DNA of 64,000 nt from Pseudomonas sp. Irchel s3f7 (GTDB lineage Bacteria > Pseudomonadota > Gammaproteobacteria > Pseudomonadales > Pseudomonadaceae), in assembly GCF_900187615.1 (NCBI RefSeq), contig NZ_FYDO01000027.1, positions 34,229 to 98,228 on the forward strand, written 5' to 3'. Positions 8,266-16,080 of the stretch are shown piece after piece. The translations under genes and the position numbers were made by a program. The notes below the pieces were generated by a model. The model did no database searches and was not told where the DNA came from. It saw nothing but the letters and a program-made list of their open reading frames with translations. Positions within the stretch are counted from its first letter, which is position 1. Every line of letters starts with the position of its first letter.

Positions 8266-9684
8266 ATGCAGGTTCAGCGCGCAGTGATCGCCGCGATCGA
8301 GTTCCAGCCGGGTGTGCCGCTGGTGCAGCAGATCGTTGATCAATTGGCCGTGGCGATCAGCCAGGGCGGCCTGCCCCACGGCTCCAGGCTGCCGCCGATT
8401 CGCGAGCTCTCCGACTTGATGAACGTGGGTAAATCCACGGTGGTTGACGCTCTGGATCGCTTGCGCGCCAAGGGCCTGGTGGTGTCACGCCAGGGCTCGG
8501 GGCACTACGTGCATCGCTCCATCACCACGGTCCAGACCGATACCAGCCCGGACCTGCTCCCGCAAGACACCCCCAGCGTGGTCCGTCGCGCCGTACTTCA
8601 GGACAACGGCGCGCTGCGTCCGGGTGCCGGTTTCCTGCCTTCTTCGTGGCTGCCTGCCGAAGAGTTGCTCAAAGCCGTGCGCGGCACCCTTCGCGCGACG
8701 GCCCTGCGCATGGGTGAATACGGTAACGCCAGCGGTTACCTGCCACTGCGCCAGGCCTTGCAGGTCAAGATGTCGACCTTGGGCATCGAAGTGCCGGTCG
8801 AGCAGATCATCACCACCGCCAACACCGTACAAGCCATCGACATGCAGATGCGCCTGCTGGTCAAACCCGGCGACACGGTGCTGCTCGACGACCCGTGTTA
8901 TTTCACGATGCACACCAATCTGGCCTGGCACGGCGCCAAGGTCATCAGCATCCGCCGCGATTGCGACGGCATGGACCTGGAAGCGTTCGAGCAACTGCTG
9001 ATCACCCATCGCCCCGTGCTCTACATGACCAACAATGCCCTGCACAACCCGACCGGGCATTCGTTCACTGCGACGCAGGTTTACCGCTTGCTGGAGTTGA
9101 GCCATCGCTACAATTTTCACATCCTCGAAGACGATTTGTACTGCGACATGCAGCAACGCCGAACGCCGCGCCTGGCCGCGAGCGGGTTGGACAACGTGTC
9201 TTATGTCTCAGGGTTCTCCAAGACCCTGACGGCCAACAGCCGCGTCAGCTTCGCGGTGGTTTCACCATTACTGGCGGCGCGGATGGTGACCCTGAAAATG
9301 GCCTGCGGTGGCATGACCTCGGAAATGGCCGAGCAGATTATCTGCACCATGCTCAGCGACGGCAGCTATGCCAAACACATGCGTCGCACGGTGGATCGGC
9401 TCTATGAGTCGAACAGCCGCGTGGCGGCGTGGCTGGGCGAAGCCGGGTGTTCGGCGTCGTCGCTGCCCGGCGAAGGTTTGTACATCTGGACGCGATTGCC
9501 GGATGGATTCCAGGCCGAGTCCCTGGCCAGAAAGGGCCTGGAAATAGACCTGGTTTTGGCACCGGGAACCTTGCTCAGCAAAGCGGCGGATGCCAATCAG
9601 TTTCTGCGGTTCAACGTGGCGCACAGCGATCACGTGCAGGTGCGGGAGCGGTTTTTCCGATTGCTGGACAAGCCCCAAAAATAA
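8266..9684 (+). CDS. MocR-type regulator (GntR wHTH fused to aminotransferase)
   Basis: A 472-residue fusion of an N-terminal GntR winged helix (residues about 10-80; HGSRLPPIRELSDLMNVGKSTVVDALDRLRAKGLVV is the recognition region) and a fold-type I aminotransferase domain (about 105-470). Lys319 in SGFSKTLTANSR is the expected PLP lysine. MocR regulators sense PLP, an amino acid or an external aldimine and control neighbouring PLP-dependent pathways. The gene is divergent from the MFS transporter, with a 150-bp shared control region carrying an inverted repeat, and has ribosome site GGAGAG. It is the most likely regulator of the whole 1-8115 cluster. Confidence 0.9.
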   Translation: MQVQRAVIAAIEFQPGVPLVQQIVDQLAVAISQGGLPHGSRLPPIRELSDLMNVGKSTVVDALDRLRAKGLVVSRQGSGHYVHRSITTVQTDTSPDLLPQDTPSVVRRAVLQDNGALRPGAGFLPSSWLPAEELLKAVRGTLRATALRMGEYGNASGYLPLRQALQVKMSTLGIEVPVEQIITTANTVQAIDMQMRLLVKPGDTVLLDDPCYFTMHTNLAWHGAKVISIRRDCDGMDLEAFEQLLITHRPVLYMTNNALHNPTGHSFTATQVYRLLELSHRYNFHILEDDLYCDMQQRRTPRLAASGLDNVSYVSGFSKTLTANSRVSFAVVSPLLAARMVTLKMACGGMTSEMAEQIICTMLSDGSYAKHMRRTVDRLYESNSRVAAWLGEAGCSASSLPGEGLYIWTRLPDGFQAESLARKGLEIDLVLAPGTLLSKAADANQFLRFNVAHSDHVQVRERFFRLLDKPQK

Positions 9685-9700
9685 CCGACCACCGCCTATC

Positions 9701-9796
9701 CCCTGTAGGAGCGAGCCTGCTCGCGATAGGGCCGTCACATCCAGCATCAATGTCGCCTGACACACCGCCATCGCGAGCAGGCTCGCTCCTACAGGG
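9701..9796. repeat. REP doublet (GTAGGAGCGAGCCTGCTCGCGA class)
   Basis: Two inverted 27-nt REP copies (9701-9727 and 9770-9796) read CCCTGTAGGAGCGAGC and its complement, separated by about 42 nt. This is the common Pseudomonas REPIN layout, and it lies just after the MocR stop codon. Confidence 0.85.
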
Positions 9797-9904
9797 GGTT
9801 TGCGCTGTCCAAACGACCGCTGACACCCCCGGCCACCAGATCGCTACGATTGCCGAGCTCACCCTCGCCGACTAACTTCGACCCGTCGCTGCCAATTCAG
9901 CGAC

Positions 9905-10105
9905 CGGGCCTGAGAACCCGGGTAATATATCGGCGCCTCAATGTCGAAACACGATTACAGACTTTTGGATATCTGACTTCGTGCAATGGCGGCTGTGCGT
10001 GGGAGGCCTTCGGGTCTGCCGGTTTCTATATTTCCCGGTTCTCAGCCTGCGCATAGCTGCCACCCATTCGCCTGAGAACGAATGGGGCAGCTCTACTGAA
10101 ATATA
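9905..10105 (+). ncRNA. structured, C4-like antisense leader upstream of the DUF3077 gene
   Basis: The segment 10027-10047 (TATATTTCCCGGTTCTCAG core) is nearly the reverse complement of 9908-9929 (GCCTGAGAACCCGGGTAATATA), so the RNA can close a long stem around an internal region containing GCCTTCGGGTCTGCCGG. The same segment is complementary to CTGAGAA (10072-10078), the loop of a strong hairpin, and to GAAATATA (10098-10105), which abuts the AGGAG ribosome site of the DUF3077 gene. Two short targets around a ribosome site pairing with an upstream RNA is the logic of phage C4 antisense RNAs. The family name is from memory and the mechanism is inferred. Confidence 0.5.
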
Positions 10106-10116
10106 GGAGTTGCTCA

Positions 10117-10395
10117 ATGACCAATCCCCAAGACCTGAAAACCATCGGCCTCACCCCTTTCTCCTACCTCGCTAACGAACCACTGTTTCGCATCAACCGT
10201 GGAGTCCCGATCATTCAGGCCCTCTCACACGCCTCCGACCTGCTCCACCTCGCCAAACTGCTCGCCTCAGACGCCGCCATGGTCCGCGACTCCGACCGAC
10301 ACGCCTGGGCCTCGCATTTTTTGCAGGACATGAGCAAAGCAATCATCGACGACGTGGTGAAGGTGCTCGATGCACCGTGTAACAACCGCACGTAA
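10117..10395 (+). CDS. DUF3077 family small protein
   Basis: A 92-residue soluble protein of the Pseudomonas DUF3077 family: the pattern LFRINRGVPIIQALSHASDLLHLAKLLA followed by AWASHFLQDMSKAIIDDVV is typical. No function is known. It is predicted to be largely helical, with no signal peptide or membrane segment. The ribosome site AGGAG sits seven bases before ATG 10117 and is embedded in a leader able to form alternative pairings (9905-10105), so translation is probably controlled by RNA structure. It is followed by a strong terminator at 10399-10434. Confidence 0.8.
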   Translation: MTNPQDLKTIGLTPFSYLANEPLFRINRGVPIIQALSHASDLLHLAKLLASDAAMVRDSDRHAWASHFLQDMSKAIIDDVVKVLDAPCNNRT

Positions 10396-10398
10396 ATG

Positions 10399-10434
10399 AA
10401 AAAGCCCCGCCATTCTTTCGAAAGCGGGGCTTTT
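10399..10434. terminator. bidirectional rho-independent terminator
   Basis: AAAAGCCCCGC and GCGGGGCTTTT arms around a 13-nt loop, with A-tract and T-tract on either side. It lies between the convergent DUF3077 gene (plus) and antitoxin gene (minus) and can serve both. Confidence 0.9.
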
Positions 10435-10453
10435 CAGGTGTTCGCTGACTCAA

Positions 10454-10768
10454 TCAAACCACTGCCAGTCGATCCACCATATCCGGGAATTTCTCCACCA
10501 GCCTGATCAACAAGGCAGCCTGAGCGTTGGGCTTCGACTTTTCCTGCTCCCAGTTTCTCAAGGTGCTGGGGCTGGTTCGAATACGTTTGGCAAAAACCGC
10601 TTGAGACATGTGCAGCTTTTCCCGTAGCGCGACGATTTCTTGCGCCCCCACTTCTGGAGCCGGAATGTCCTCGATGGACGTATTGCGTAGCGTAATCTTG
10701 CCTTCGCGTTGAGCCGCCATCTCATCAACGCCCTGCATCAACTCTGCAAACAGGTCGCGTTTTTTCAT
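10454..10768 (-). CDS. HTH antitoxin (HigA/NadS-like)
   Basis: A 104-residue protein with a C-terminal XRE helix-turn-helix (EIVALREKLHMSQAVFAKRI followed by SPSTLRNWEQEKSKPNAQA), as in NadS- and HigA-type antitoxins. Such proteins neutralise a RelE/HigB-like toxin and repress their own operon. The gene overlaps the end of the toxin reading frame by four bases (ATGA), the usual toxin-first arrangement of higBA systems. The antitoxin frame is intact although the toxin frame is broken, so it may now be an orphan regulator or antitoxin. Confidence 0.85.
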   Translation of the reverse strand: MKKRDLFAELMQGVDEMAAQREGKITLRNTSIEDIPAPEVGAQEIVALREKLHMSQAVFAKRIRTSPSTLRNWEQEKSKPNAQAALLIRLVEKFPDMVDRLAVV

Positions 10769-11108
10769 GGGGTACCTCGTTTTTTCAACTCTGTCTCTAT
10801 GGCTTTCTTGAGCACCTTCTCTTGGTCGGCGGTCAAGTTCTCAAGCTCATCTTTGTCATAAATTGCAAACATCCAGAACTGGCCATCATTCATAAGCCAA
10901 TAATAGATAACCCGCAAGCCACCTCGCCTACCTTTACCTCGGCGTCCATCTGCCCAGCGCAGCTTTCGGAACCGCCTGTTCGAGGCATGACATCACCCGC
11001 TTGCGGGTTCAACTGCATGTGCGACTGCAAAGCACGATACTCATCGTCCGTCAGATAATCGCCAACGGTTGCAGTGAAGGATGTGGTTTCGAAGAATACG
11101 GTTCGCAT
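10765..11108 (-). pseudogene. frameshifted RelE/HigB-family toxin
   Basis: From ATG 11108 the frame reads MRTVFFETTSFTATVGDYL and continues to PRTGG, then goes out of frame near 10970. In the next frame the rest of a normal toxin follows (FRKLRWADGRRGKGRRGGL, then RVIYYWLMNDGQFWMFAIYDK) and runs to KKRGTP with a TGA overlapping the antitoxin ATG. The total length of 344 nt is one short of a multiple of three, so a single missing T in GGTTCCG (expected GGTTTCCG) explains it. Without the shift the product would be 114 residues, normal for this RNase toxin family. Either the gene is inactivated or there is a one-base sequencing error. Confidence 0.85.
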
Positions 11109-11191
11109 CAGCAAAATATAGTCAACTTGCTTATAGTCATGCAACCGACGAATCATCTTCCTGACGAGCAGTCCTTGCGATTTGCCCCAAC

Positions 11192-11231
11192 AAAAAGCCC
11201 CGCTCTTCTCTCAAAGGCGGGGCTTTTCTTT
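11192..11231 (-). terminator. rho-independent terminator after cyoE
   Basis: AAAAGCCCCGC and GCGGGGCTTTT arms with a 13-nt loop, ending in a T-tract on the minus strand. It lies 15 bases beyond the cyoE stop codon and closes the cyo operon. Confidence 0.9.
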
Positions 11232-11245
11232 ACAGCATCCGACGC

Positions 11246-12133
11246 TTAAGGCGCGTACGTCAGCAGCAACTCACTCGGCACTTTGAAGTCCAGGGACATC
11301 ATCACGCTCAACGCGGTAATGGTGAAGATCGAGAACACGAACAGTTTGCGTGCCCAGACCGTGTCATCCACTGCCTTGTAGCCGGTCCAGGCCATGTACA
11401 GCCAGTACATGCCCATGGCCGCGGCGACGGCGAGGTAGCTCATGCCGGCGTAGCCGCTGAAGGTCAACATCAAGGTCGCCACGAGGAAGGCCAGGATGTA
11501 GAGCAGGATGTGCTTCTTGGCCACCTGGATGCCGCGCTTCACTGGCAACACCGGAATCGATGCGGCCAGGTAATCGTTGAAGCGGAAGATCGCGATGGCG
11601 TAGGAATGCGGCATCTGCCACAGGCTGAACATCACCAGCAGGGTCAGCGCGGCCATGTCGAAGGTGTTGCTGACGGCGACATAACCAATCACCGGCGGCA
11701 TGGCGCCCGACAGACTGCCCACCAGCGTGCCGTGAACCGACTTGCGCTTGAGGTACAGGCTGTAGAAGCCGACGTAGATCACGAAGCCGATGACCGCGAA
11801 CAAAGCAGCCAACGGGTTTGCCACCTTGTACAACAGCGCAACGCCGGCGACACCCAGGACGGTCGCATAGATCAGGGCCAGTTTCAGGGAGATCAAGCCC
11901 TGAACCAGCGCCCGGTTCTTGGTGCGCTCCATCTTCAGGTCGATGTCGCGGTCGATGCAGTTGTTGAACACGCAACCGGAGGCAACCACCAGGGACGTGC
12001 CGATCATCGCGGCCAGGAAAATGGCCAGATCGACATGCCCTTTGGAGGCCAGGAAAAATCCGCCTGCCACAGAAAGCACGTTACCGAAAATGATCCCCGG
12101 TTTGGTGATTTGGATAAAGTGCTTGAGGGACAT
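11246..12133 (-). CDS. cyoE: protohaem IX farnesyltransferase (haem O synthase)
   Basis: A 295-residue integral membrane prenyltransferase of the UbiA superfamily that attaches a farnesyl group to haem B, giving the haem O required by the bo-type oxidase. The prenyl-diphosphate motif NxxxDxxxD is seen in NNCIDRDIDLKMERTKNR near residue 57, and the second conserved loop in YLKRKSVHGTLVGSLSGAMPP. About eight or nine hydrophobic segments follow. It is the last gene of cyoABCDE, 11 nt after cyoD, with ribosome site GAGGTAAG, and is followed by a terminator. Confidence 0.96.
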   Translation of the reverse strand: MSLKHFIQITKPGIIFGNVLSVAGGFFLASKGHVDLAIFLAAMIGTSLVVASGCVFNNCIDRDIDLKMERTKNRALVQGLISLKLALIYATVLGVAGVALLYKVANPLAALFAVIGFVIYVGFYSLYLKRKSVHGTLVGSLSGAMPPVIGYVAVSNTFDMAALTLLVMFSLWQMPHSYAIAIFRFNDYLAASIPVLPVKRGIQVAKKHILLYILAFLVATLMLTFSGYAGMSYLAVAAAMGMYWLYMAWTGYKAVDDTVWARKLFVFSIFTITALSVMMSLDFKVPSELLLTYAP

Positions 12134-12144
12134 GCGGACTTACC

Positions 12145-12480
12145 TCACTTCGCCATCATGAACGTGTGGATGCTGAACATGATCCACAGCGACAGGCCAA
12201 CCAGCAGGACGATCACGATCGCGGCGAAGACAAACGCAATCACGTTGTTACGCTGAGCGGCCGAGCGGTCCAGGTGCAGGAAGTACACCAGGTGCACCAG
12301 CACCTGGATCACGGCGAAGACCAGCACGATCAACAGGGTGATCGACTTCGGCAGCGATGGGTACATCACCAGACCGAACGGGATCAGGGTCAGGATCACC
12401 GACAGGATGAAGCCGATGGCGTAGGACTTGACGCTGCCGTGACCGGCGTCGTGGCTGTCATGGGAGTGTGTGTTAGCCAT
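12145..12480 (-). CDS. cyoD: cytochrome bo ubiquinol oxidase subunit IV
   Basis: A 111-residue protein with three transmembrane segments (about residues 20-42, 46-68 and 80-105) preceded by a His-rich start (HSHDSHDAGHG). It matches CyoD, the small accessory subunit that helps assemble haem and copper into subunit I. Its ATG directly follows the cyoC stop codon (TAAATG), indicating translational coupling. Confidence 0.95.
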   Translation of the reverse strand: MANTHSHDSHDAGHGSVKSYAIGFILSVILTLIPFGLVMYPSLPKSITLLIVLVFAVIQVLVHLVYFLHLDRSAAQRNNVIAFVFAAIVIVLLVGLSLWIMFSIHTFMMAK

Positions 12481-13107
12481 TTACATAGTCCCCATCAGGT
12501 AAACAACGGTGAATACGCAGATCCACACAACGTCCAGGAAGTGCCAGAACAGGCTCAGGCAGCTCAGACGGGTCTTGTTGGTCGCCGTCAGGCCTTTTTT
12601 CTGCACCTGATACATCATGATCGCCATCCAGATCAGACCGCTGGTCACGTGCAGACCGTGGGTGCCGACCAGGGTGAAGAACCCGGACAGAAAGCCGGAA
12701 CGGCTAGGGCCGTAGCCTTCGGAGATCAAGATGTGGAACTCGTTGATCTCCATGCCGATGAAGCCGGCACCGAACATGAAGGTCAGGGCCAACCAGCCCA
12801 GGACCTGTTTCTTGTTGCCCCGGTAGAACGCCAGCATGGCGAAACCGTAGGTGATCGAACTGAACAGCAGCAGAGCGGTTTCGCCCAGTACGTATGGCAG
12901 TTCGAAGATGTCGTGGCCCGACGGGCCACCCGCTACGTTGTTAACCAGTACCGCGTACGCCGCGAAGATCGACGCAAACAGAATGCAGTCGGTCATCAGG
13001 TAGAGCCAGAAACCGAATACGGTCATCTCGCCCGAGTCGTGGTGATGGTCATCATGCCCATGTCCATCGACATGGGTGTGTCCAGCATTGGTCACTAAGT
13101 TCGACAT
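12481..13107 (-). CDS. cyoC: cytochrome bo ubiquinol oxidase subunit III
   Basis: A 208-residue five-helix membrane protein of the haem-copper oxidase subunit III family (MTDCILFASIFAAYAVL, then GTHGLHVTSGLIWM, then WHFLDVVWICVF). The N-terminus is His-rich (HTHVDGHGHDDHHHDSG). It is part of the quinol oxidase complex in the inner membrane. It lies 3 nt after cyoB and abuts cyoD, so the three are co-translated. Confidence 0.96.
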   Translation of the reverse strand: MSNLVTNAGHTHVDGHGHDDHHHDSGEMTVFGFWLYLMTDCILFASIFAAYAVLVNNVAGGPSGHDIFELPYVLGETALLLFSSITYGFAMLAFYRGNKKQVLGWLALTFMFGAGFIGMEINEFHILISEGYGPSRSGFLSGFFTLVGTHGLHVTSGLIWMAIMMYQVQKKGLTATNKTRLSCLSLFWHFLDVVWICVFTVVYLMGTM

Positions 13108-13110
13108 GGT

Positions 13111-15141
13111 TTAAGCCTGTTCCAACGAGGTTTCAACACGGGTGGCGGTGGCCGGGATTTTCCCTGCCGCAACCAGACGCTTGTGCTGCTCGGCTTCGAT
13201 GCGTTCGATCACGTCGACCGGCACCATATAGCCTTGATCATCACGGGCCGCGTGGATCACGAAGTAGATCACGGTGCCGGCCAGGCTAGCGATTGCCAGC
13301 CACCAGATGTGCCAGATCATCGCGAAACCGAACACGGTCAACAGAGCACCCATGACCACACCGGTCGCGGTGTTGTTTGGCATGTGGATCGGCTGGTACT
13401 TGGCCGGGGCCTTGTACGCGGTGCCGTCTTCCTTGGCTTCGGTGAACGGATCGACGCAGTCGGCTTTTGGCAGTACGGCGAAGTTGTAGAACGGAGGTGG
13501 CGACGAGGTCGACCATTCCAGGGTGTGTGCATTCCACGGGTCGCCGTGCTCGCACATGTTTTCCGGCTTGTTGCGGTCACGCACGCTGACGTACAACTGG
13601 ATCAGCTGGCAAGCGATGCCGACAGCGATCATCACCGCACCGAACATGGCGACGTACAGGTACGGCACCCACTCAGGGTTGGTGGTGGCGTTCAGACGAC
13701 GGGTCATGCCCATGAAGCCCAATACGTAGAGCGGCATGAACGCGACGAAGAAGCCGGTAATCCAGAACCAGAACGCTGCCTTGCCCCAACCTTCGTGCAG
13801 CTTGAAGCCGAACGCTTTAGGGAAGTAGAACGCGAAGCCTGCGATGTAGCCGAATACCGCGCCGCCGATGATCACGTTATGGAAGTGCGCGATCACGAAC
13901 AGGCTGTTGTGCAGAACGAAGTCAGCACCCGGGATGGCCAGCAGTACGCCGGTCATGCCGCCGATGGCGAAGGTCACCATGAAGCCCAGGGTCCACATCA
14001 CCTGACTGGTGAAGCGCAAACGGCCCTGGTAGATGGTGAACAGCCAGTTGAATAGCTTCACACCCGTCGGGATGGAAATCAGCATTGTCGCCAGACCGAA
14101 GAAGGCGTTGACGCTGGCCCCCGAACCCATGGTGAAGAAGTGGTGCAGCCAAACCATGAAGCCCAGGATCGAGATTGCGCCCGATGCGTAGACCATCGAG
14201 TGGTGGCCGAACAGTTTCTTGCCGGTGAAGGTCGAGATGACTTCGGAGAAGATACCGAACGCTGGCAGGATCAGGATGTACACCTCAGGGTGACCCCATG
14301 CCCAGAACAGGTTCACGTACATCATCGGATTGCCACCAAGTTCATTGGTGAAAATGTGGAAATCCATGTAACGGTCAAGCGTCAGCAGTGCTAGGGTAGC
14401 GGTCAGGATCGGGAACGAAGCCACGATCAGGACGTTGGCCCAGGTGCAGGTCCAGGTGAAGATCGGCATGTCCATCAGCTTCATGCCAGGGGTACGCATT
14501 TTCAGCACGGTGGCCAGGAAGTTGACCCCCGTCAGCGTTGTCCCCAGACCCGATAGCTGTAGCGCCCAGATGTAGTAATCCATCCCCACGCCAGGGCTGT
14601 ATTGCAGGCCCGACAGCGGCGGATAGGCAACCCAGCCGGTCTTGGCGAATTCGCCGACGCCCAGGGACAGGTTGATCAGCACCACGCCGGACACCAGCAG
14701 CCAGAAGCTCAGGGAGTTCAGGAACGGGTAGGCAACGTCACGCGCGCCGATCTGCAGCGGCACTGCAAGGTTCATCAGGCCGGTGAAGAATGGCATCGCC
14801 ATGAAGATGATCATGATCACACCGTGAGCGGTGAAGATCTGGTCATAGTGTTCAGGAGGCAGGTAGCCAGGCGAACCCTCGGTGGCCATGGCCAGCTGGG
14901 TACGCATCATGATGGCGTCGGCAAAGCCGCGCAGCAGCATGACCATGGCGACGATGATGTACATCACGCCGATTTTCTTGTGGTCGACCGACGTCAGCCA
15001 CTCGGTCCACAGGTAGGTCCACTTCTTGAAGTAAGTGATACCCGCGAACAGTGCCAGACCGCCGAGCGCGATCATGGCGATGGTCACCATTACGATCGGC
15101 TCGTGGAACGGGACCGCTTCCCAACTTAATTTACCAAACAT
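13111..15141 (-). CDS. cyoB: cytochrome bo ubiquinol oxidase subunit I
   Basis: A 676-residue catalytic subunit that oxidises ubiquinol, reduces oxygen to water at the haem o3-CuB centre and pumps protons. Signature segments are HGVIMIIFMAMP (haem ligand region), WGHPEVYILILPAFG (CuB His and cross-linked Tyr motif HPEVY), HHFFTMG and HFHNVIIGG. Length is close to E. coli CyoB (663). Ribosome site GAGGAG precedes ATG 15141, and only 3 nt separate it from cyoA. The enzyme is usually the oxidase used at high oxygen. Confidence 0.97.
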   Translation of the reverse strand: MFGKLSWEAVPFHEPIVMVTIAMIALGGLALFAGITYFKKWTYLWTEWLTSVDHKKIGVMYIIVAMVMLLRGFADAIMMRTQLAMATEGSPGYLPPEHYDQIFTAHGVIMIIFMAMPFFTGLMNLAVPLQIGARDVAYPFLNSLSFWLLVSGVVLINLSLGVGEFAKTGWVAYPPLSGLQYSPGVGMDYYIWALQLSGLGTTLTGVNFLATVLKMRTPGMKLMDMPIFTWTCTWANVLIVASFPILTATLALLTLDRYMDFHIFTNELGGNPMMYVNLFWAWGHPEVYILILPAFGIFSEVISTFTGKKLFGHHSMVYASGAISILGFMVWLHHFFTMGSGASVNAFFGLATMLISIPTGVKLFNWLFTIYQGRLRFTSQVMWTLGFMVTFAIGGMTGVLLAIPGADFVLHNSLFVIAHFHNVIIGGAVFGYIAGFAFYFPKAFGFKLHEGWGKAAFWFWITGFFVAFMPLYVLGFMGMTRRLNATTNPEWVPYLYVAMFGAVMIAVGIACQLIQLYVSVRDRNKPENMCEHGDPWNAHTLEWSTSSPPPFYNFAVLPKADCVDPFTEAKEDGTAYKAPAKYQPIHMPNNTATGVVMGALLTVFGFAMIWHIWWLAIASLAGTVIYFVIHAARDDQGYMVPVDVIERIEAEQHKRLVAAGKIPATATRVETSLEQA

Positions 15142-15144
15142 CGT

Positions 15145-16080
15145 TTACTCCTCTGCCCCGGCAGCTGAATGCGAGTCCATGTCCGTAGCGGCCACTTCCT
15201 TCTCTTTCTTCTCGTGCTTCACTTTCGGACCTGGTTTCATGCCTTCGTACTTGTCGACGATGGTCTGGAACAGGTTCGGCGTCACCGAGGAGTAGAGCTC
15301 GACTGGGTTGTTCTGGCTCTGCTTGGCAAGGGCTGCGTATTCAGCTTGTTCAAGCTGTTTAGGTGCCTTTTTGACTTCGCTTACCCAGGCGTCGAATTCT
15401 TCCTGGGAAGTGGCGATCGCCTTGAATTTCATACCGGTGAAACCGGCGCCGCTGTAGTTGGCGGAGATACCGTCCATTTCAGCGTTTTCGTTGGCGATCA
15501 GGTGCAGCTTGGTCTGCATGCCTGCCATCGCGTAGATCTGGCCGCCCAGCGCAGGGATGAAGAACGAGTTCATCACGGCGTCGGAAGTGATCTTGAAGTT
15601 GATCGGGGTGTGTGCCGGGAACACGATCTTGTTGACCGTGGCGATGCCTTGTTCCGGGTAGATGAACAGCCACTTCCAGTCCAGCGCGACCACTTCGATG
15701 GTCACCGGCTTCACGTCGGATTCCAGCGGCTTGTACGGGTCAAGGGCGTGGGTCGACTTGTAGGTGACGTAACCCAGGGCAATGATGATCAGCACCGGAA
15801 CAGCCCACACCGCGATCTCGATCTTGGTGGAGTGGTTCCATTTCGGGGTGTAGGTAGCGTTGGTGTTGGACGCGCGGTATTTCCAGGCGAACAGGAACGT
15901 CATGACGATGACCGGAACCACGACCAACAGCATCAGCAGCGTTGCGGTGATGATCAGGTTTCGCTCGTCCAGACCAACCTGGCCCTTGGGATTGAGCAAG
16001 GTCATGTTGCAGCCTGACAGCAGCAACGTGCCGATCAGCGGCAATAAGCCTAGTAGTCTGGGGTACCTGTTTTTACTCAT
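15145..16080 (-). CDS. cyoA: cytochrome bo ubiquinol oxidase subunit II (lipoprotein)
   Basis: A 311-residue quinol oxidase subunit II. The N-terminus is a lipoprotein signal (LLGLLPLIGTLLLSGC lipobox), followed by two transmembrane helices (about 40-65 and 85-110) and a periplasmic cupredoxin-like domain without the CuA ligands, as expected for quinol oxidases. I start at ATG 16080 (MSKNRYPRL), which has a GAGG ribosome site; the open frame further upstream has no good start. It is the first gene of cyoABCDE, so the operon promoter must lie in the 16081-16842 region. Confidence 0.96.
   Translation of the reverse strand: MSKNRYPRLLGLLPLIGTLLLSGCNMTLLNPKGQVGLDERNLIITATLLMLLVVVPVIVMTFLFAWKYRASNTNATYTPKWNHSTKIEIAVWAVPVLIIIALGYVTYKSTHALDPYKPLESDVKPVTIEVVALDWKWLFIYPEQGIATVNKIVFPAHTPINFKITSDAVMNSFFIPALGGQIYAMAGMQTKLHLIANENAEMDGISANYSGAGFTGMKFKAIATSQEEFDAWVSEVKKAPKQLEQAEYAALAKQSQNNPVELYSSVTPNLFQTIVDKYEGMKPGPKVKHEKKEKEVAATDMDSHSAAGAEE

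Noticed and set aside
9850..10056. 68-codon plus-strand frame
   Set aside because: It runs through the structured leader of the DUF3077 gene, has no ribosome site and does not look like a protein; RNA pairing explains the sequence better.
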